A DNA stretch of 64,000 nucleotides from Eonycteris spelaea (Eukaryota; Chordata; Mammalia; Chiroptera; Pteropodidae). The position numbers were made by a program, and so were the translations under genes. Shown piece by piece: positions 11,471 to 22,727 of this stretch (position 1 is the first letter of the stretch; every line of letters starts with the position of its first letter). The notes under the pieces were generated by a model, which saw nothing but the letters and a program-made list of their open reading frames with translations, did no database searches and was not told the DNA's origin. The DNA lies in the NCBI GenBank assembly GCA_003508835.1, contig PUFA01000077.1:3052001-3116000 (forward strand). The letters run 5' to 3'.

Positions 11471-11759
11471 TCTGCGTCTAGAATGTCACTTGAGCCTGTG
11501 TTCCCTGCCTGATCCGAACAGAAGATCAGTCAGTCCTACTTTCAGAATATTTGTTTTATTTGAGAAGAGTGAATTTTTCAGGCAAGGTAGTCTTTGGGGT
11601 TCTTCAAAGTTGAAAAGATGCTGGGGGTTCATTGAGTTTAGAAATACAGAGTGTGCGATTCTTTTGGTTCCTGATTGCTAATAAAGTTATGCGATTATTT
11701 GCATTTTAACATACAATCTGGTATGTATGTGGAGAAATAGACATGTAGTTCTTATTTAC

Positions 11760-13154
11760 CTTTATTGTTGGCTATTATTAATATTAATTTTAAAATCCTC
11801 AAATAATTATAAATGGTAAAAAATAGCTCAAATATTTTTATTGTGTACTCTCAAACACCCTATATAATTACAAATATCATTCTAAATAATCAAATATTAA
11901 AACCATTTTAATGAAAACAGAAGCAAAAATTTTGGAAAAGAAGTTATAAAACCATTATTTTTACTGATGAAAAATTATATAACTAGAAAATCAATAAGAT
12001 TATATAGTACCTTAATAAAAATTAATAGGAAAAGTAGTAAATGACTGGATATAAGACAAATATATAAAAGCAGTGGATTTTCTCTATAATAACAGTAACC
12101 AGAAATAAAAGTAGGAAAATATTCCATTCATAACAGTGACAAAAATTATGAAGTACTTAGAAATGAATTTGAGAAGAAAATAATCAGAATAGGAAAACTT
12201 AATAGGAATCTTAGAGGGGGAAAAAAATGAAAGATGTAAATGGTTATTCATACAACTAGAAAGATATATTGTATTTTTAGTTGGTAACATTCAATAAATA
12301 AAAATCAATTCTTCCAAATAATATGAATTTCAATTATAATTATAAGAAGAGTTTTGGGGAATTTCACAAAGGATTTGCTTAATGAAGAATAAATAAGAAA
12401 AATAACCAAGAAAAGTATGAAAAAGATGTCATGGTAAGAATATTGCTTTCCTAGACATTAGGAGGTGCTATTGAACTCTGGAATTTAAATAAACAAATAG
12501 ATTGTTGGAACAAAATAAAGAATAAAAAAATGAACTCTAAAGTTTATGAATTTTGAATATATAATAAAGTTGCAATTTCATTTCATTGGGGAAAAGATAG
12601 TTTATTTAACATAGTTAAATTAACATTTAGTACATCTAGAAGAAAGTGAAGTGAAAGCCCCATCTCACACCATATATAAAAATAAATTTCAGCTGGATTA
12701 AACACTGAAATATAAGATAATTTTTAAAAGAAATAATTAAGAATCTATACTTACTGCCTAGGAGTCGGAGAGATTTTTAACCAGGATAGGAAATCCAAAA
12801 AGTATAGAAGACAGACACATTTAAATATATGTAAATATGGCAAAAGATACCAAAGTCAATAGATAGGGGATGGATTTCTAAAATCTATTTGCAACATAAC
12901 AGTTTAAAATCTATAGAATACAAAGCGTACATAGGAGTGAAACTGACACAAAAACATAACTCAGTAGAATTGTGAACAAAGGTTGTAAACAGGAAATTCT
13001 TAGAAAAAAAAACCATATGATAAAATCGGTATAGTGTTTACTATGATTTACTTTATTAAAAACAATAACAACAGTAAAAGCCTCTGGATGTGCATATATG
13101 CATGTATAAATTTGATGGAGAGAATGGTCTGAAAGAATACACCCCACACTAGTC

Positions 13155-13191
<37 letters not shown>

Positions 13192-13330
13192 GGGTATTGA
13201 GAGTGGCAGCCAGTAGATTTGTGTATCCTTTTATAGTGTTGCTTTAAGTTATAAGAGTATATTATGATGGATATTTGAAAAACATCAAATACTGAAAATG
13301 TATGTATTTACATTCCAGTTTCCTGTGCTA
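11760..13330 (+). repeat. Old L1/HAL1-like LINE, ORF2-like to 3' UTR
   Basis: Strongly A-rich plus-strand sequence typical of decayed L1. Landmarks are 'ttccattcataacagtgac' (the 'isolated asparagine-lysine rich' ORF2 part), 'ccatctcacaccatatataa' near 12660, and a 3'-UTR-like 'ctgaaagaatacaccccac' just before the TG repeat. Every frame is closed by stops and frameshifts. It is probably the continuation of the fragment at 10030. Confidence 0.55.
13157..13189. repeat. (TG)n microsatellite
   Basis: About 16 perfect TG units inside the L1-like 3' region. The length is enough to be polymorphic. Confidence 0.95.
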
Positions 13331-14650
13331 TGTTAAACAACAGATATACATTTATGAAAAAAATAAAATTCTACATCATTGCATAAGATAAAAATTGGGG
13401 ATAGTCAGAATTACTCTAAAAAACCCTACATCACTAAGTACATAATGCTGGATTTCAGCATACAAATTTATAAAATATTTGGCCCATTAAAGTTTACAGT
13501 GAAACATCTGAAGGAGGAATAAAAGAAAATCTCTCTGTGGGTGTCTGGGAGTATAACCACTCTGCTCTAGCAAAACTGTCAGAACTCTGAAGGTGAGGAG
13601 GGGTGAATATAGGATTCTAAAGTATTCTTTCTTGCCCGTAGAGTTTACTCCATTCAGGTTTACTATTATGTTTCTAACCATAATATATTAATTTAGTGTA
13701 AGGATAAAAATTGCATTTTTAATTTAGGTTCTAAGGTTACTTCAAAAGTTATATGATCCTGATGGTTTTATATAATTATATTAAATGACAGCTCTAACCT
13801 AGCTGATATATTAAATCTGCCTACAGATCAGGTTGTTGGATTAAAATCTTCATTTTCTCAAAAGGAAACTGGTTCCCAGGCTTTAGGTCACTTATACAAG
13901 GACTCGTAAGTAATAGCACAGGGAATTTGAATGCATACGGCCTAGCCTGTAACAGTTCTCCACCTTCAGTAACCTGTAGTGAAAAGAGGAAAAACTAGTA
14001 AAACTAATTTACCATTTCAGCTCGTCAAAGAACAGAAGATTGAGAGGCAGGAAGGCAGAGGGCCTACATCTGTGTTTCTGGGGGTGCGTGTAGATTGGGG
14101 TGGGGTCTTCGTGTAAGATAAGTATATGGAAGAGGCGAGAGGAAATTGACTTGGCCTAGGGAAATCTAATTGGCTTGGGAGTGAGAATTGTGGGTGACTT
14201 AAAAACTGCAGTGGCTTCCAACTAGTAATTTGCACTTCATCCTACCTTAATTTCTTGTCCAAAGGGAGAAAAAAAGCCCTTGAAGAACAGGAGTAGGAGG
14301 GAGAAGAAAGGAAGGGCTAGTGGGAGGGTAAGCCAAGGTTGGTTTCCTTCCTGACCTCACCCACGTTCTCCCACTCTTCCTGTCTGCACCCAGCTGCTGC
14401 CCAGCCTGGGGCTGCTGAGGAGAGCTGGGTTTCATAGAGGAAACTGGAGGCTGAAGGTGGAGCACAAGCTCCAGGGTGACTCCTAGGGAATATGTGGCAA
14501 GATTTCCTAGGAAGCAATTGTCTTCTCATTGCCAACTCGTTAAGATATACAGGGGAGCAGCAAGAGCCTCCTGTGTGGTAGGTGCCCTTTAAGTGAACGA
14601 ATGACAAGATGACCATGTCTTCTTATTTGCCCTGTAGGATATGGATGTTT
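13331..14650. other. Unassigned DNA, GC-richer at 14.0-14.5 kb
   Basis: No repeat family is recognised. The 14.0-14.5 kb part is GC-richer and yields overlapping antisense frames of 72-99 codons, without start context or domain evidence. No splice-flanked frame was seen. Confidence 0.4.
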
Positions 14651-14654
14651 GTTA

Positions 14655-15470
14655 CTCTGCAATTCTTCAATTCTCTGAACACCAACTGGGTGTCCAACAA
14701 TTCACTTCTATCTCGACACTAACCACCCAGAGTTATCATCATACTCCACAAGTTTAACAGCTAATTCCCAAAGACTTCCCACTCAGGTGCCAGTTGCAAG
14801 TACCAGATACTAACTACATTGCTTGTACTGCTGTCGGACTTGGCCACAAATTTAAGGGTTCCAACAATCCCCTCCTCAGGTTTGACAATTCCCTAGAAGG
14901 ACTTACAGAACTCCGGAAAGCACTTTACTATTACCAGTTTATTATAAAAGATTCCACTCAGAAAGAGCCCAGGTGAAGAGATGCTCAGGGCAAGGTGTGG
15001 GGGAAGGGCTGAGGAGCTTCATGCCCATTTTGGGCACATTATTCTCCTAGCACCTTATTGTGTTCACCGACCAGGACGCTCTCTGAATCTCATTGCTTAA
15101 AAGTTTTTATGGACGTTTTATTATGTGGACATGATTGATTAAATCATTGGCCTTTGATAATTGAACTCAAATTTCCACTGCCTCTTCTCTCCAGGAGAAA
15201 TTGGGTTGGGAGGGTGACTGAAAATTTCAACTCTCTAATCAATTGCCCTCGGTCATTTTGGGGGATCGCCCCCCATCCAAAAACTCTCTAGGAGCCTTAA
15301 GAATCACCTTATTAACCTAAACTTAGGTCTGGTTGAAAGAGTCTTGTGACGAATATCAAAAGACACTCCTACCATTCAGCAAACTCCAAAGGTTATAGGA
15401 GTTCTGTACAGGAACTGAGGGCAAAGACCAAATACACATTTCTCTTTATATCATAGTGATATATGTTGAT
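14655..15470 (-). mobile_element. Class I ERV-like LTR, antisense
   Basis: Reads like an antisense LTR of an old class I endogenous retrovirus group. In order: 'agttatcatcatactccac', 'ccagtttattataaaagat' (antisense of a polyadenylation region), 'gggcaaggtgtgggggaagg', 'ttgattaaatcattggcc', and 'caaaagacactcctacca'. The sequence is well enough preserved to recognise as one element of about 0.8 kb. I do not give a subfamily name because several related families share these phrases. Confidence 0.55.
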
Positions 15471-15630
15471 ATTAAAAATTGAACTTTTGGGAGGAGGGGA
15501 AACTTATTACATTGGAATAAATCATTTGATTCATTCTAGGGGTTAATCTGATATATCCCCACCAAATAAAAAAAGGAATTGATGTTCAGAATAAAACCCT
15601 TCTCATCCATATGTAAAGGGCGACATCCTC

Positions 15631-16041
15631 TGTGTTAGGGCTAATGTAACAAAGTACTACAAACTGTGTAGCTTAAACAATAAAATTTATCGTTTCACAG
15701 TTCTAGAGACTAGAAATCCAAAATCAAGGTGTTAAGTGGGTGAGTTCCTTCTGAGGGCTGTGAGGGTAGGATCTGACCCAGGCCTTCCCTCCATGGCTTG
15801 TCCATGGTCCCATTCTTTGTCTCTTCCCATCATCTTTGTGTTCCCTCTGTGCTTATCTCTGTGTCTAAATTTCCCCCTTTTATAAGGGCAGAGGTCATAT
15901 TGGACAGCCCACCCTAAGGATCTCACTTTTACTTGATTAGCTACATAAAAAAAATCTATCACCAAATGATGTTACATTCTGAGATACTGGGTGTTAGAAC
16001 TATAACATGAATTTTAGGGGCACACAGTTCAACTCATAACA
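15631..16041 (-). mobile_element. MLT1A-type MaLR LTR, antisense, near full length
   Basis: A nearly complete solo LTR. It opens with 'taatgtaacaaagtactac', runs through 'ccttctgagggctgtgagg', 'tttcccccttttataaggg' and 'cattctgagatactgggtg', and ends at 'caactcataaca'. Both LTR edges are readable, giving about 410 bp. It matches the same type as the plus-strand copy at 7720-8050. Confidence 0.88.
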
Positions 16042-17420
16042 GCTTTTTTTTTTGGCTGGTGATTTGGCTTTTAATGAGAGATGAACATTTCTGAATCAGT
16101 CACTAAGAGCTATTATGGGAGATTTTGTGTGGAGGCGTAAATAGGACTTGTCATGGACTAAATATCATGTCCACACAGAGTGTGGATGCTAAGGAGAAAG
16201 AACCCTGAATTATCTCTTTCACTGGGAAGTCCCCACTTGGACACACCAAACAGCCTCGCCTTGTTGTCCTGTTCTTGGCTCTGTGCCCTTTTCACCCAAC
16301 CTGCATAGGTTGGAACTTCATCCTCTACATCCCATTATTCAGAGACATTGATTTGGCCGTAGTATTTTTCATCAACCTGCCTACATTTCAGGATATATTG
16401 GAACAGAATAATCCTCAGTGGTACATTTCCCAAATATTCTGATATCTTTCCATCTGAAACGTAGATTTGTTTGGTTCTACTTTTCTGTTGTGTTTAGAAA
16501 CAAAGGTCTATTTCTATCCAAGGCCCAGGCCACATTACAGCCCAGCCAAACCAGAATTTCTGAGGGCGTGACCCAGATTTTTAAGCTCCCTGGGTAATTC
16601 TACAACGCAGAGTTAAAAAACACGTATCTAGAATAGCGACATAAAAAAATGGCGAGATGGGGGCTTGCTTTGATGCGCCAAGAATAAGCTGCGTATGCAT
16701 TTTCCAAAAGCAAACGCTATGTCTCGGCGACAGTACAGTCTAGATACATGCCATGACAAGGAAATGTTTTCCTAATTGCAAAATAATTTAAACAATTGTC
16801 CCTGTATGGATGTAACATCTTATCTCATTATAAAATGTTCTCCTTTCTATTTGTCATTTGGAGCCCTGATTATGGACTGTACCTTGTTGTTGACTCTTGG
16901 TAAAGGAAAACCAAGTTTAGACGTAGCTATCTTTAATTCTACCCTTAGTTGCACAAAAAGTTGGCTGGGTTTTAAATTTAAAATCTTTTCATTACTTGGT
17001 TTTTTTTTTTTTTTGGCCCTTCAAAGTTTACTTTTGAATCAATTTATACATTTACATAATCGAAAGGGCTAAACTGTTTATTATTATCTAGACTTACTTA
17101 TTAAGAAAGCAACATCTTCATACCCCCCATCTCCTTCTTCCGCAGTAAAACATTTTCACCGCTTCTTTCCTGAAAGCTGCTTTGTAAATTTTGGCCCCTT
17201 TTGTCATCTTGCCATTTCCTAACCAAGCCCTGGAGTCTCTCCATTTGTCTCGTGTTTGTGAGGTGAGTAACTTGTGCCAAAATTTGATTATAGTTTTCAT
17301 TAACTGGGATGCATTGTTTTTCTTGTGACTGCTCTTACATAAACTTTTATTTTTCCTTTTATCTGCCTATTTTTCTTCTACTTTCTTTGTTTAGATCTTG
17401 CGTTGCTTCCGGTTAGAAAA
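16042..17420. other. Unassigned DNA around MER5A-like piece
   Basis: Apart from the MER5A-like piece and a 15-bp T run (17000-17014), nothing is recognised. The 98-codon plus frame at 16776-17072 runs through the T tract and is regarded as chance. Confidence 0.4.
16535..16625 (+). repeat. MER5A-like hAT fragment
   Basis: A short piece with 'aaccagaatttctgaggg' and 'tttttaagctccctgggtaa', which resembles the interior of the MER5A non-autonomous DNA transposon. Terminal inverted repeats are not visible. Confidence 0.45.
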
Positions 17421-17424
17421 AGGC

Positions 17425-17590
17425 ACTGAGGTAAAATTAACATAAAATTGACCACTTTGAAGTTTACAATTCAGTGGCGCATTCACGGTGTTGTGTAGCC
17501 ATTACTACGCTCTGGTGTCAAAACACTTTCATCATCCCACAAGGAAACCCTTTCCCCCTAAGCACTCTCATTACTCTTTGCTAAGACCAA
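17425..17590 (-). repeat. L1M 3'-region fragment, antisense
   Basis: Contains 'aattaacataaaattgacca', 'tttacaattcagtggcgc', 'tgtagccattactacgctc' and 'tcatcatcccacaaggaaa', a familiar conserved stretch of old L1 3' ends in antisense order. There is no coding capacity. Confidence 0.65.
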
Positions 17591-17599
17591 ACACTTATT

Positions 17600-17981
17600 G
17601 TATTGTTATGTATTGCTGTGTAACAAATGATTCTGGAACATAGCAGCTTAAATCAGTAATCATTTATTATCTCAGTTTCTGGGGGTAAAAAATCTAGACT
17701 TAGCTAAGACTTTAGCTCAGAGGTCCCTCCGGCTATAATTATAGTGTCAGGAGCTATAGTCCTATCAAAGCTTCACAGGGGGTGGGTCAATTTCCAAGCG
17801 CACTCACATGGCCGTTGGTAGGAATCAGTTCCCTGCAGGCCTTTGGACTGCAGACCTCAACCTTGCTGGGTTCGGCCTAGAGGCTGCCCAGTTTCTTGCC
17901 TTGTGGGTCTGTCCACAGAGAAGCTCCCATCAGGACAGCTGGCTCCATCAGAGAAAGTGAGAAAATAATAGAGGATGAGCG

Positions 17982-18036
<55 letters not shown>

Positions 18037-18110
18037 GAGAGAGCGAGTAGGATTGAGAAAGAGGAAATTCTGAAAAGCTTTCTCAAAATGGGATGTCACC
18101 CTGGGGGGTG
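17600..18110 (-). mobile_element. MLT1-type LTR, antisense, with expanded GA repeat
   Basis: Antisense LTR read from 'tattgctgtgtaacaaatg' through 'tcactcacatggccgttgg'-like text, 'gacagctggctccatcag' and 'atgggatgtcaccctgg'. This family normally carries a short purine stretch after the 'gagcga' motif; here it has grown into a GA repeat of about 60 bp. The frames that cross it (arginine-glutamate or serine-leucine repeats) are artefacts of the repeat. Confidence 0.7.
17979..18046. repeat. (GA)n microsatellite within MLT1 LTR
   Basis: Mostly perfect GA units with GAGC interruptions at both edges. A long polypurine-polypyrimidine mirror tract such as this can form triplex DNA in vitro; whether it does so here is unknown. 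Confidence 0.95.
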
Positions 18111-18554
18111 AGTGTGTTTCCTGCTGCACTTAACTGTATCTTAGAGGTGCTTAAGAAAAGGAAATAGAGTGTCTGTTCAATAATGGTATAGAATCAATTC
18201 AAAACCAAGAGGACATGAAGAAAAAGCTCTGCAGTCCTCTTTAAGCATAAGATTCTATCAAGTTTTGGCTGCTCGTTCCACATTTTGACAGCTCTGGTTG
18301 TTGGAAAATTTTCCCTTACATTGAACAAACAGTTTCTCGGCAAAGTTTATCCATGGCTGCTCTGTTTTCTGCCCTTCATTCTTTGTTGCTCTGTGTTTTA
18401 GAGTGGTTGTCCGGAGGATGTTCGGAGAATTGAGGCCTGGACCATTTCTGATATCTTGGTACTAGAGTAGTTTGTATTTCATTGCAAAGTGTCAGCCATG
18501 CAGTAAAGGGACAAAGAAAGATATGAACGCAACAAAATGCTCAAATAATAAGAT

Positions 18555-18705
18555 AAATACTGTTATTATCCTCCTTTGACAAATAGGAACATAGAGCTTA
18601 GACACATTACGGCACTTATCTCAAGTCAAGCGAGAAGTGAGTAGCAGGTTCTGGACTCAAGCTTAGGGGTGCCTGACTCCAAAGCCGTTCCCTTACCTGC
18701 CATAA
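18555..18705 (-). repeat. MIR SINE, antisense
   Basis: Shows the antisense MIR order: 'ttattatcctcctttgac', a 'acttatctcaagtcaagc' core and 'ctgactccaaagccgttcc'. MIRs are tRNA-derived SINEs that stopped moving before or early in placental radiation. Confidence 0.7.
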
Positions 18706-20035
18706 TACCCAGCATAAGGGGCCTTGTGTTAGGTGGTTATAAATGATGTGAATACCACTGGTCCAACCCCCTCCCCCTGCCACCATAATAACATCAAATG
18801 CAATTGTCTCTCTTTTTTTTTTTTTTACATTGTAGGAAGGAGCAGTGTCCCTTATACATTATCTTCTCTGGGTACCTAAAACACGATGGGAATTTTTTAA
18901 TATTTATTTTGGTTATCCAGCACTATGTGTATAGGGAAATGAGTTGGTATTTAATCCAACATTCCTCCTCTGCTTTTGTTTGGCCAAAAAGCAATGGTTC
19001 TCAGGTCTCTAGGCAAGTGAAATGAACATTTTCTAAAGAAAATATTATCTTGGAGCTACCTGAATCTATGATGAGGAGTAAGATTCCACATTCCTTCCTG
19101 CTTGTTTTTCTACTTCTCCAAGAATTTGGCTCCTCTGCATTTTTTTCTTTCTTTTTTTCTTTTTTTTTGCTAATCAGAAGAAAGTCTATGTCCCTATTTA
19201 TTTTATCTTGAAAGTCATCAAGATTGAAAGAAGTTGCTACCATGTGCGCTGGGGATGGCAGTTGATTCTTTTAAAAATGTCTACAGCAGCAAAAATAACC
19301 CCAATTAAGGTGTGTACATAGTAATGACTTTTCTTTCTTTCTTTATTTTTTTATAATCAGGAGAAGTGAATTGGCTTAAAAAAAAAAAAACAGAAATTAT
19401 TGGTTTGGTGTTAGGGAGGTCCAGATGGAGGTGAGTTTTAATTTTTCCTAAGGTTGGTTGGTGCTGACGGCACAGAGCGTGAAAGGCTGATGCCTCAGAG
19501 GGAGCATTTCTCCAGCAGTGAAGGCAACCCAGGACGGTCTCCATGGGCTTGGAATAAATGAGGGTCTGAGCACGCAAGGGGTGGTGCCTGTGATGCCAAG
19601 TCAGCTCGTTAAACTCGCTTTCCCCAAGGCTCCAAATCTAAGGTGACTCTAACAATGCTGAGTCATTCCAGGCTTGGCCCTGTTCTTTAGTTGCTGCCAA
19701 GTTCTGGGCTCTGGGTGGCAGGTCTGAATGGGTTCATATCTGCGTGCTTTGACTTGAGGATGAGAAAAGCCTTGATCGACAGGACAACCAAAACTATAGG
19801 AATTTAAGGAAATATAAGCAGATCGAAGTCATCAGAGGAAAAGGGTGTGCTACAAAAGCAAGATATTGGTCACAATTGCTTAGTTTTGTTCTTAATTCTC
19901 ATCCTAACCCAGGCTAGGATGTATCTTATTATTTATTTACTTAAAAAAAAAAAAGATTTCTACTTTACTGTCTTTCTGATGTTTCTTTTTACATTGCCTG
20001 TAAAGGATGGTGACACTCCTTTATGCTTATATGGA
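18706..20035. other. Unassigned DNA with T-rich tracts and a MARE-like site
   Basis: Contains several T-rich runs (for example near 18810 and 19140-19170) that could be antisense retroposon tails, but no body was recognised. The 19430-19780 part is GC-richer and repeat-free. It holds TGCTGAGTCA at 19656-19665, the NF-E2/small-Maf type of AP-1 site. Confidence 0.45.
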
Positions 20036-20039
20036 GGAG

Positions 20040-20395
20040 ATAATGGCCTTGGAGGAGATAGTATCTGCTTGTGGCAGTCAGAAACAAAATGCGAATAGAG
20101 GTGTACAAGCGGGTCCTAGAGCAAATTAAGCCTGAACCATCACTGGAGGCAAAAATGACAAAACTGAAATTGTCTTACTTTGGGCGCATCATGAGAAAGC
20201 AAGGTTCTTTGGAAAAGACAATCATGCTGAGAGAAATAGAAGGCAGCAGGAAAAGAGGAAGACTAAAGATGAGATGGACTGATTCCATGAAAGTAGCCAT
20301 ATGAGTCTACAGGAGCTGAGCAGGGCTGTTGAGGACAGGACATTGTGGACATCACTCATTCATAGGGTTGCCAGGAGTTGATGCCTACTCCATGA
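20040..20395 (+). mobile_element. RTE/BovB-like LINE, 3' end of ORF2 and tail
   Basis: The frame at 20071-20304 encodes the C-terminal end of an RTE-clade reverse transcriptase. Recognisable pieces are a 'KLKLSYFGRIMRKQGSLEKT' core (the FGH-MR type motif), a GSRKRGR basic patch and an RWTDSM motif that corresponds to the RWLDGI/DSM region of BovB. A -1 shift at 20301 continues the match for 26 codons, ending at TGA 20379-20381, followed by a short 3' end. Only the terminal part survives, as in the 5'-truncated copies usual for LINEs. The lineage is not certain: RTE elements occur in ruminants, horses, bats and afrotheres. Confidence 0.75.
20071..20381 (+). pseudogene. Frameshifted C-terminus of RTE ORF2
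   Basis: Two overlapping open stretches, 20071-20304 and 20301-20381, together cover about 100 residues of the protein's C-terminal tail. The shift lies at 20301-20304, where an ATG overlaps the TGA. No reverse transcriptase catalytic motif is included, so the fragment cannot act as an enzyme. Having only one disruption over about 300 bp suggests it is younger than the L2, MIR and MLT1 copies around it. Confidence 0.65.
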
Positions 20396-20749
20396 TATAT
20401 GTGATGCACACACAGAAGATCACCAGCTAGTATATTCTCAAGTATTAAGTGTATGTAATTGTAACTGAAGGTTTTAAGAGCGTGAGGTCAGAGATGGGCC
20501 CAGCAAGAAATGGGAATGAGAAAGAGGTTTGCTAAGGACAATTCTTTCAATGTCACCATCCTTCCTTCTAATCCCACATCCCCTATGGCCTTGTCTCTGA
20601 GTTATAATTCATTTAGCAGACTGTTAAGCTGCCAATTTGCTTAAAGCCTCTCAAGGGTGTCTTTTTCAATGTATTTTCTCTGTTTCACATAGTCTTTTTT
20701 TCCTCAGACCATTTTGCTTGTTAACATTTCTTCATCCATTAATACAAGA

Positions 20750-20930
20750 ACCTGGTTACATCTCTATCAAACCTCTCTCACGCTGCTCAGTTTTGTAAAA
20801 TTGTATCCCTCCCAAACACTGCCTGCAAATATCTGTCATCACATTTACCATATGCTGTTATGATTTCCTATTTATATGTTTACCTCTTCCAATGATTTGG
20901 CTTATTTTTCTTTGTGCAGAGAAAAATACG
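20750..20930 (+). repeat. L2 LINE fragment
   Basis: Has the pyrimidine-rich L2 3' style: 'tctgtcatcacatttacca', then 'tcctatttatatgtttacct'. Strongly diverged and lacking the terminal tail, so the assignment is tentative. Confidence 0.4.
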
Positions 20931-20999
20931 TGGTTTTGAATGGCCACACAATGAAATAAGTGCATTTTGTGAACAGGACTGGTTTTAGATAAACTAGCA

Positions 21000-21345
21000 T
21001 ATGCTCACACAACTGACTCATGTTAAATCATCTCAGAAGCAGACACAAAATGCCATATATTGTATGATTACATTTATATTAAACATCCAAAAATAAGCAA
21101 ATCCATAGAGACAGAAAACAGATTAGTGGTTGCGACAAGCTGCTGGAAGAGGGAAATGGGAATGATTGCTTAATGAGTATGGGGTTTCTATCTGAGTGAT
21201 GAAAATTTCTGCAGCTAGACAGTGCTACATAACATTGTAAATGTCCCTAATGTCACTGAGTTCTACACTTTAAAATGGTCACAATGATGCATTTTATGTT
21301 ATGTATATTTTTACCACAATAAAAAAATTTTAAGTAAACGAAAAT
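21000..21345 (+). repeat. L1M 3' UTR and tail
   Basis: A clear L1 3' end: 'gtatgattacatttatatt', 'acagattagtggttgcgac', 'ctgagttctacactttaaaa' and a closing 'accacaataaaaaaat' tail. Orientation is plus. The upstream part of the element is absent, as in a 5'-truncated insertion. Confidence 0.75.
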
Positions 21346-21790
21346 ACAAATAGCCAAAAAAATAATAAAGCCAAGTTCCATATTTCCATGTGTGTATCTA
21401 AGACTTCTGATCAGAATGTTGTTACTTCCTTTACTTCCCCAAATACCAAATCCTGCATATTTTAGGATACTATGAGGTGAATTTAGAACCTACAGATTCT
21501 CTGCTATAATTTTTTCTATATCGAAGTCCCCATTATGGGAAAAAAATATTTTTTCATACAAGGAAAATGGGATTAAATATTATCAAAACCAGGTAAAAGT
21601 ACTTATCAAGGAAGGCCAAGGATGTTTCCTCTTTTTTTACATAATTTTTAATTTACAAAGTAATAACTGTTGTGTGAAAAAAATAAAATGACAAGTGCAG
21701 TAAATAAAAAATAAAAATCATTAAAAAAAAAAATCCCCTCTGATGAAGACAAAGCTATTTGTAACCAAATTGGGATTTTATTTTCCTTTT
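21346..21790. other. Unassigned A-rich DNA
   Basis: Contains A-rich runs (near 21720) but no recognised repeat body or frame. Confidence 0.4.
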
Positions 21791-21794
21791 CTGG

Positions 21795-22137
21795 GCAGGA
21801 AAACTACATTCCCCAGCCTTCTTTGCAGCTGAGGAAGGACTGTATAAGTGCGCTCTGGCCAACGGGGTGTTAGTGGAAGTTATGTAACCCACTTCCAAGG
21901 CCGACTATAAAATCCCTGTGCAGTCCTCATGCTCTTTCCCTTCTGTAATGATTTTGGAGGTGATGTATTTGAAGTTAAGTTAGGAGAAGCCTGGATCCCT
22001 ATGTCACTGCTTAGAAGGTAAGCTTCCCAGGAGAGCCAGGCAACTTGCACAAGACCGTGAGATGAATGAAAGAAAATCTATATTGTCATCACCTTAAGCC
22101 CCTGAGATTTAGGGCCTATTTATTATGATAGCATAAC
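21795..22137 (+). repeat. Old LTR-like repeat, plus strand
   Basis: Phrases 'aactacattccccagcctt', 'ctctggccaacggggtgtt', 'gagaagcctggatcccta' and a 3' 'ccttaagcccctgagattt' followed by 'gatagcataacctctcc' match a common mammalian LTR-like repeat. The overall plan, with a 3' polyadenylation-like region followed by 'taagcc', is like the MaLR group. Family not fixed. Confidence 0.55.
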
Positions 22138-22349
22138 CTCTCCTCTTCTGACTCATTTACCTCTCAATCTTACTCGACCGAGGTAACTAACTATATATCC
22201 AGTTTTTCAATAAAGTATAGAATATATTCATGTCACATCTTCCTATTCCTTTAAGGTAAATCTCAGATGTAGTTTGGGTAACCTACTTACTGCTAGAAAG
22301 CCATGTTCTTCCTTATGCCAGGTAAGGGAATCCCATTCTCCTTGGTAGG

Positions 22350-22725
22350 CATTTGTAGGGATGGATATTCGATATGATCCTGGGCAATGGGAATGAGAGG
22401 AAGTCTAAGAGATTTCTTGGAAAGATATTTCCACAGGTTACAAAAAGATGGCTGTTCATCTTTTGCTTACATTGTTAAAAGCCTGCATTTGTGGCACCAT
22501 ATGCTGGTGAGTAGAGACATGGTGAGAACAAAGTTTATATGCCAAGCAGAGCAAAAAGATGGTTCTAACAATTGTTTTTTGTGACATCATCAAGCAACAC
22601 ATTCACCAACACTTGGGATATTCTTCCCATTAAATTTTTAGCATATGAGACAATAAAACTTTCTCTCTCTTTTTTTTTACTTTGAAATGTTTTTCCATTA
22701 TTTATACAGCCAAAAGCATCCTAAG
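22350..22725 (+). repeat. Old LTR-like repeat, plus strand
   Basis: Has a MaLR-like ending: 'gagacaataaaactttctc', then 'acagccaaaagcatcctaa'. The 5' part is AG-rich with 'gatcctgggcaatgggaatg'. Diverged; the family is not named. Confidence 0.4.
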
Positions 22726-22727
22726 AC

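Noticed and set aside
17857..18129. Arg-Glu and Ser-Leu repeat frames across the GA tract
   Set aside because: They are translations of a dinucleotide repeat within an LTR.
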